From contig NZ_LXVX01000005.1 of the NCBI RefSeq assembly GCF_001650725.1, positions 248,001 to 312,000 on the forward strand: a stretch of DNA of 64,000 nt, written 5' to 3'. Each line of letters starts with the position of its first letter. Positions within the stretch are counted from its first letter, which is position 1. Under the pieces are notes generated by a model, which made no database searches, was not told the origin of the DNA, and saw only the letters and a program-made list of their open reading frames with translations. The position numbers and the translations under genes are program-made. Of the stretch, positions 59,844-64,000 are shown piece after piece. Source of the DNA: Sphingobium sp. TCM1 (GTDB lineage Bacteria > Pseudomonadota > Alphaproteobacteria > Sphingomonadales > Sphingomonadaceae).

Positions 59844-61058
59844 ATGATCCGTTCCAAGCTGCTCTTGCTTGCCACCACTGCCGGTGCCTTGGCGCTGGCC
59901 TCCTGTTCGGGCGGCGGCGGCAATGCCGGCGCCCCCGCTGGCGACAGCGTATCGGTGGGCGTGCTCCAGTCGCTGACGGGCACGATGGCGATCAGCGAGA
60001 TCACGGTGAAAAATGCCGAGATGCTGGCGATCGAGGAGATCAATGCGGCCGGCGGCGTAATGGGCAAGAAGATCAACGCCCTGGTCGAGGATGGCGCGTC
60101 CGATCCCTCCACCTTCGCGCAGAAGGCGTCGAAGCTGATCGAGAGCGACGGCGTTTCCACCGTGTTCGGCGGCTGGACCTCCGCCAGCCGCAAGGCGATG
60201 CTGCCGGTGTTCGAGCGGACCAAGAACCTGCTCTGGTATCCGGTGCAGTTCGAGGGCAATGAATGTTCGCCCAACATCATGTATTCGGGGGCGCAGCCCA
60301 ACCAGCAGGCGCTGCCGGCACTAGAATGGGCAGTGGCGCAGGGTCACAAGAGCTTCTTCCTGGTCGGGTCCGACTATGTCTATCCCCGCACCGCCAACCT
60401 GATCCTGAAAAAGCATATCGAGAAGGGCGGGATGAAGGTGCTGGGCGAAGCCTATGTGCCGCTGGGCGGCACCGACTTTTCCGGGGTCATTGCGAAAATC
60501 GCACAGGCCAAGCCGGCGATCATCATCAACACGCTGAACGGCGACAGCAACGTCGCCTTCTTCAAGCAGTTGCAGGCGGCCGGCATCAGCACCAAGACCA
60601 TGCCGGTCATGTCCTTCTCCATCGGCGAGCAGGAAGCCAAGGCGATGGGCGCGGCGCTGGTCGAGGGCAGCTATGCCGCCTGGAATTATTTCCAGAGCCT
60701 GCCCGGGGATGCGAACGCCAGGTTCATCGCCGCCTATCAGGCGAAATTCGGCAAGGATGCCGCGATCACCGACCCAATGGTCCATGGCTATCTCGACGTC
60801 TATGCCTGGAAGGCGGCGGTGGAGAAGGCCAAGAGCTTCGATCCCGATGCCGTGCGAAAGGCCGCGGCCACGCTCGGCGGCTTCGACACGCCGATGGGCA
60901 CGGTCAGCTTCGCCGCCAACCAGAGCCTGGTGCAGAAGGCCTATATCGGCAAGCTGAAGGGCGACGGCCAGTTCGAGATCATCGCCGACAGCGGCAAGGA
61001 CATCGCGCCCGAACCCTATGACGCGCTCGCCTTCCCCGGCAAGAGCTGCAAGCTGTAA
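59844..61058 (+). CDS. urtA: Urea ABC transporter substrate-binding protein
   Basis: A 404-aa periplasmic lipoprotein binding urea. The lipobox is LALASC (Cys 21). Family blocks follow: SVGVLQSLTGTMAISEI, EDGASDPSTFAQKASKLI, NLLWYPVQFEGNECSPN, FFLVGSDYVYPRTANLI and VMSFSIGEQEAKAMG. These are characteristic of UrtA rather than branched-chain amino acid binders. The start follows AGGGGAGA at 12 nt. It heads urtABCDE and is driven by the shared motif promoter. Confidence 0.93.
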   Translation: MIRSKLLLLATTAGALALASCSGGGGNAGAPAGDSVSVGVLQSLTGTMAISEITVKNAEMLAIEEINAAGGVMGKKINALVEDGASDPSTFAQKASKLIESDGVSTVFGGWTSASRKAMLPVFERTKNLLWYPVQFEGNECSPNIMYSGAQPNQQALPALEWAVAQGHKSFFLVGSDYVYPRTANLILKKHIEKGGMKVLGEAYVPLGGTDFSGVIAKIAQAKPAIIINTLNGDSNVAFFKQLQAAGISTKTMPVMSFSIGEQEAKAMGAALVEGSYAAWNYFQSLPGDANARFIAAYQAKFGKDAAITDPMVHGYLDVYAWKAAVEKAKSFDPDAVRKAAATLGGFDTPMGTVSFAANQSLVQKAYIGKLKGDGQFEIIADSGKDIAPEPYDALAFPGKSCKL

Positions 61059-61063
61059 CGATG

Positions 61064-61171
61064 CCCCGAACCCCTGTTCGGACTGAGCCTGCCGAACCCC
61101 TTTATCGGATGGAGCGAGATGCCTTCGCTTCGCTCTGGCAGGCCCTTCGACTTCGCTCAGGGCGAACGGAA
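61064..61171. repeat. Composite dispersed repeat between urtA and urtB
   Basis: The spacer contains CCGAACCCCTGTTCGG, then CCTGCCGAACCCC, and CCCTTCGACTTCGCTCAGGG with GCGAACGG at its right end. It is the longest copy of the family also seen at 7798-7876. It can form several hairpins and may lower expression of the permease genes relative to urtA. Confidence 0.65.
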
Positions 61172-61180
61172 ACATAGATC

Positions 61181-62068
61181 ATGGACGCCCTTTTCCTCAA
61201 CCAGCTGTTCAACGGCGCTTCGCTGGCCTCGCTCTATCTGCTGGCGGCGCTGGGGTTGGCGCTGTCCTTCGGCCTGATGCGCGTCATCAACATGGCGCAT
61301 GGCGAGATGCTGATGCTGGGCGGTTATCTCGCCTGGATGACCTTGCTCGTCGTGCCCGGCGCGGCGGGCATCCTCCTCGCCATTCCGGTCGCCTTCGTCG
61401 GCGCGGCGGCGATGGGTGGCCTCATACAGTCGACCCTGATCCGCCGTCTGTCCGCGCGCCCGCTCGATACCTTGCTCGCGACATGGGGCGTCAGCCTGAT
61501 CCTGCAACAGGGCGCGCGCGACCTGTTCGGCGCGATCGGCGTGGAGGTGCGCGCGCCCGAATGGCTGACGGGCAGCTTTACCCTGGCGGGAGTCACGCTT
61601 CCGTCAGCGCGACTTTTCATAATCCTCATCGCCGCGCTGGTGCTGGGCGGCCTTGCGCTGCTGCTGCTCAAGACCCGGATCGGCCTGCTGGTCAGGGCCG
61701 TCAATCAGGACCGGATGATGGCGTCCGCCTGCGGCATCGACGTCAGGCGCGTCGACTTCACCATCTTCTGCCTTGGCTCGGGCGTCGCGGGGCTTGCCGG
61801 CGTCATGCTGGCCCTGCTCGGCCCGGTCACGCCCAATGTCGGGCAAAGCTACATCATCCCGGCCTTCCTGGTCGTGGTGATGGGCGGCCTCGGCAGCATC
61901 GTGGGCACGACGGCGTCCGCGATCATCCTCGGCCTGTTCGCCGCGCTCGCGCAGATTTTCGTCGATGTCAGCGTCGCACAGATGCTGCTGCTCGTCTTCG
62001 TCATCCTCTTCATCCAGGTCCGCCCGCAAGGCGTGATCGCCGTAAAGACCCGCCAGCTCGATGCCTGA
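61181..62068 (+). CDS. urtB: Urea ABC transporter permease UrtB
   Basis: A 295-aa LivH-type permease with about eight helices. Typical sequence includes FNGASLASLYLLAALGLALS, FGLMRVINMAHGEMLMLGGY, TWGVSLILQQGARDLFG and VVMGGLGSIVGTTASAIILG. It begins MDALFLNQLFNG. The start lies 122 bp after urtA, across a palindromic repeat. Its stop overlaps urtC by 8 nt. It is shorter than UrtB forms that carry an N-terminal periplasmic domain. Confidence 0.92.
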   Translation: MDALFLNQLFNGASLASLYLLAALGLALSFGLMRVINMAHGEMLMLGGYLAWMTLLVVPGAAGILLAIPVAFVGAAAMGGLIQSTLIRRLSARPLDTLLATWGVSLILQQGARDLFGAIGVEVRAPEWLTGSFTLAGVTLPSARLFIILIAALVLGGLALLLLKTRIGLLVRAVNQDRMMASACGIDVRRVDFTIFCLGSGVAGLAGVMLALLGPVTPNVGQSYIIPAFLVVVMGGLGSIVGTTASAIILGLFAALAQIFVDVSVAQMLLLVFVILFIQVRPQGVIAVKTRQLDA

Positions 62069-63089
62069 CCTCTCCCGCCTCGATCCGATAAAGCCGTTCC
62101 TGCCCTGGGCGCTGCTGGCGCTGGGACTTGTCGCGCCTTTCGCCCTGTCAGCCTATGACCTCAACCTGCTCGCGCGCTTCATGGCGATGGGCATCCTCGC
62201 GCTCGGCCTCGTCCTCATCTGGGGGCATGGCGGCATATTAAGCCTGGGGCAGGGGGTCTTTTTCGGCCTTGGCGGCTATGCCATCGCCCTGCACATGAAG
62301 CTGGCCGATCTGCCGCAGGGCGAGATTCCCGACTTCATGGTCTGGAGCGGCCGGGACAGCCTGCCCTTCTGGTGGGAACCGTTCGCAAGTCCCCTGTTCA
62401 CCATCGCCGCGATCCTGATCGTGCCCACGCTGGCGGGCGCGCTCTTTTCCTGGGCCGTGTTCCACCGGCGGGTGGGCGGCACCTATTTCGCGCTCATCAC
62501 CCAGGCGCTGGCGCTGGCCTTTTCCACCCTCATCATCAGCCGGCAGGATGTGACCGGCGGCTTCAACGGCCTCACCGACTTCTATTCGGTCTTCGGCGTG
62601 GGCCTTGCCAGCCCCGGCACCGGCTCGACCCTCTATTGGGTGACGCTGGCGATCCTCTGCGCGGCTTTCGTCGGCCTGCGCTGGCTGCTCGCCTCGCGCT
62701 TCGGCATATTGCTCCGCGCTGCGCGCGATGGCGAAAATCGCGTCCGCTTCCTTGGCTATAGCCCCACGCCCTTCAAGGTCGTCGCCTTCGCGATCGCGGC
62801 GATGCTGGCCGGGATCGGCGGCGCGCTCTTCACCCTCCATGCCGGCGTCGTCTCGCCCGCGCTGATCGGTGTCGTGCCCTCGATCGAGATGGTGGTGTGG
62901 GTGGCGATCGGCGGGCGCTACAGCCTGGCCGGCGCGATCGCCGGCGCCCTGCTGGTCAACCTTGCGCGTGACGCGGTATCGAGCGCCTTCCCGGAACTGT
63001 GGCTCTACCTGATGGGCGCGCTCTTCATCTTCGTCGTCACCCTGTTGCCGCAGGGTCTTGCGGGCCTCGCGAAGGGGAGGGCGGCATGA
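62061..63089 (+). CDS. urtC: Urea ABC transporter permease UrtC
   Basis: A 342-aa LivM-type permease. Blocks include LALGLVLIWGHGGILSLGQG, FFGLGGYAIALHMKL, RVGGTYFALITQALALAFST and GFNGLTDFYS, with the EAA-like RAARDGENRVRFLGYSPTPFK loop that contacts the ATPases. The serial order urtA-B-C-D-E and the MKLADLPQGEIPDFMVWSG insertion support UrtC over LivM. It overlaps urtB by 8 nt and urtD by 4 nt. Confidence 0.93.
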   Translation: MPDLSRLDPIKPFLPWALLALGLVAPFALSAYDLNLLARFMAMGILALGLVLIWGHGGILSLGQGVFFGLGGYAIALHMKLADLPQGEIPDFMVWSGRDSLPFWWEPFASPLFTIAAILIVPTLAGALFSWAVFHRRVGGTYFALITQALALAFSTLIISRQDVTGGFNGLTDFYSVFGVGLASPGTGSTLYWVTLAILCAAFVGLRWLLASRFGILLRAARDGENRVRFLGYSPTPFKVVAFAIAAMLAGIGGALFTLHAGVVSPALIGVVPSIEMVVWVAIGGRYSLAGAIAGALLVNLARDAVSSAFPELWLYLMGALFIFVVTLLPQGLAGLAKGRAA

Positions 63090-63844
63090 GCGGTTCGGCC
63101 GTTTCCGACCTGCTGCTCAGCGTCGATGGCGTGACCATCGACTATAGCGGCTTCAAGGCGCTCGACAATTTCAGCATGACGCTCAACCGGGGCGAGACCC
63201 GCGTGGTGATCGGCCCCAATGGCGCGGGCAAGTCGACGCTCTGCGACACGATTATCGGCCGGGTGCGCCCCAGCACCGGCCGCGTGATCTTCAGGGGCGA
63301 GGAGATTCAGCGCCTGCCCGAACAGCAGATCGTCGCGCGCGGCATCTGCCGCAAGTTCCAGGCGCCCGGCGTGCTGCCGACCTTGAGCGTGCGCGACAAT
63401 CTGGCGCTGGCCGCACGGCGCGACCGGCGCTGGTGGAAGAGCCTGGGCACCGGCATCCCGGCGGAGGAACGCCAGGCGGTGGAGGAAGCGCTCGACAGCG
63501 TCGGCCTGACCCACAGGGCCGGGGTAGAGGCAGGGACGCTCGCCCATGGCGAGAAACAATGGCTGGAGATCGCGATGGTCGTGGCGACCGGCGCGCAACT
63601 GCTGCTGCTGGACGAGCCGACCGCGGGCATGGGCCCGGCGGAAACCAGCCGCACGGCGGAACTGATCCATGGCCTCGGCGTCAGCCGGACCGTCCTCGTC
63701 ATCGACCATGACATGAGCTTCGTCGAACAACTCGCCGCCCCCGTCACCGTCATGCACCAGGGCAAGTTCCTCAAGCAGGGCAGCATCGCCGAGGTCCGCG
63801 CCGACCCGGAAGTCGCCGCCGTCTATCTGGGCCATACCGCATGA
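63086..63844 (+). CDS. urtD: Urea ABC transporter ATPase UrtD
   Basis: A 252-aa LivG-type ATPase. Walker A is GPNGAGKSTLCDTII, the signature is LAHGEKQWLEIAMVVA, Walker B is LLLLDEPTAGMGPAE, and the switch His is in VIDHDMSFVEQLA. LAHGEKQWLEIAM is characteristic of UrtD. The ATG at 63086 follows GGGGAGGG and overlaps the urtC stop; its own stop overlaps the urtE start (ATGA). Confidence 0.94.
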   Translation: MSGSAVSDLLLSVDGVTIDYSGFKALDNFSMTLNRGETRVVIGPNGAGKSTLCDTIIGRVRPSTGRVIFRGEEIQRLPEQQIVARGICRKFQAPGVLPTLSVRDNLALAARRDRRWWKSLGTGIPAEERQAVEEALDSVGLTHRAGVEAGTLAHGEKQWLEIAMVVATGAQLLLLDEPTAGMGPAETSRTAELIHGLGVSRTVLVIDHDMSFVEQLAAPVTVMHQGKFLKQGSIAEVRADPEVAAVYLGHTA

Positions 63845-64000
63845 GCGCGCCGCTGATCGAAATCACCGCCCTGTCGAGCGCCTATGGCCAGAGCCAGGTG
63901 CTGTGGGACGTCGACCTGACGCTGGAGCGGGGGCAGGTGATGGCACTGATCGGCCGCAACGGCGTCGGCAAGACGACCTTGCTACATGCGATCATGGGCA
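63841..64000 (+). CDS. urtE: Urea ABC transporter ATPase UrtE, 3' end outside window
   Basis: The first 53 codons of a LivF-type ATPase: MSAPLIEITALSSAYGQSQV, then LWDVDLTLERGQVMALIG and Walker A GRNGVGKTTLLHAIMG. GRNGVGKTT instead of GxNGAGKTT is typical of UrtE. The gene is cut by the window edge. Urease structural and accessory genes are often found after urtE and would be the first thing to look for downstream. Confidence 0.9.
   Translation, partial: MSAPLIEITALSSAYGQSQVLWDVDLTLERGQVMALIGRNGVGKTTLLHAIMG

Noticed and set aside
42689..64000. Recently acquired genomic island.
   Set aside because: The only nearby tRNA (41478-41553) sits in its normal tRNA-Trp-secE context; there is no integrase, direct repeat or visible shift in base composition.

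Overview
The window is about 64 kb of GC-rich chromosomal DNA from a sphingomonad (alphaproteobacterium, Sphingobium/Sphingomonas-like). The strongest pointer is a serine palmitoyltransferase gene next to its own acyl carrier protein (6.5-8.1 kb), the entry enzyme for the sphingolipids that replace LPS in this group. Gene order, TonB-dependent receptor content and dispersed intergenic palindromes typical of these genomes agree. Genes are densely packed with many ATGA start/stop overlaps. I see no insertion sequence, phage or CRISPR array.

From 1 to 42.6 kb the content is mostly core: glycine decarboxylase subunits gcvPA/gcvPB, a DUF938 methyltransferase, a Tam41-like nucleotidyltransferase, two hybrid histidine kinases, spt-acp, a complex I accessory subunit, hrpB, a TSUP permease, a polyprenyl diphosphate synthase divergent from chorismate mutase, a JmjC/cupin oxygenase, a DMT exporter, ccmAB with a metallopeptidase, phhB, a patatin-like protein, radA-cvpA, proB, obgE, a TetR/diiron-protein pair, two acetyltransferases, rplU-rpmA, a Kef-type antiporter, an FeS photolyase, a DbpA-like helicase and the classical tRNA-Trp/secE/nusG/rplK/rplA block. 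An orphan strong terminator near 17.74 kb suggests an unannotated small RNA, and a 14-bp perfect hairpin covers the photolyase start codon.

From 42.7 kb to the right edge lies what looks like one accessory system: a TonB-dependent receptor; divergently, three ureohydrolase-family genes (two near-identical, metal-competent paralogues flanking a signal-peptide-bearing paralogue that has lost metal ligands); the complete quinohemoprotein amine dehydrogenase set in the order qhpA-D-C-B-G-F-E (structural subunits, radical SAM crosslinker, flavin monooxygenase, ABC exporter, subtilisin-like protease); convergently, a HupE/UreJ-type permease and an anchored PpiC-type isomerase; then the urea ABC transporter urtABCDE, cut by the window edge. 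Four promoters in this block share a directional motif, TACGTCAwwTG, with a -10-like CCATAGCC/CCTAGGCT element at the same distance in three of them, so they probably form one regulon. My reading is a coordinated pathway that captures an amine carrying a guanidino (or similar) group, splits it to amine plus urea, oxidises the amine in the periplasm with the CTQ enzyme, and imports the urea. Substrate and regulator are not identifiable from sequence.

Two gene-free stretches exceed 300 bp. Positions 17456-17794 hold an AT-rich segment and the candidate sRNA with its terminator. Positions 45059-45395 hold the divergent receptor/ureohydrolase promoters and an 18-bp perfect inverted repeat.
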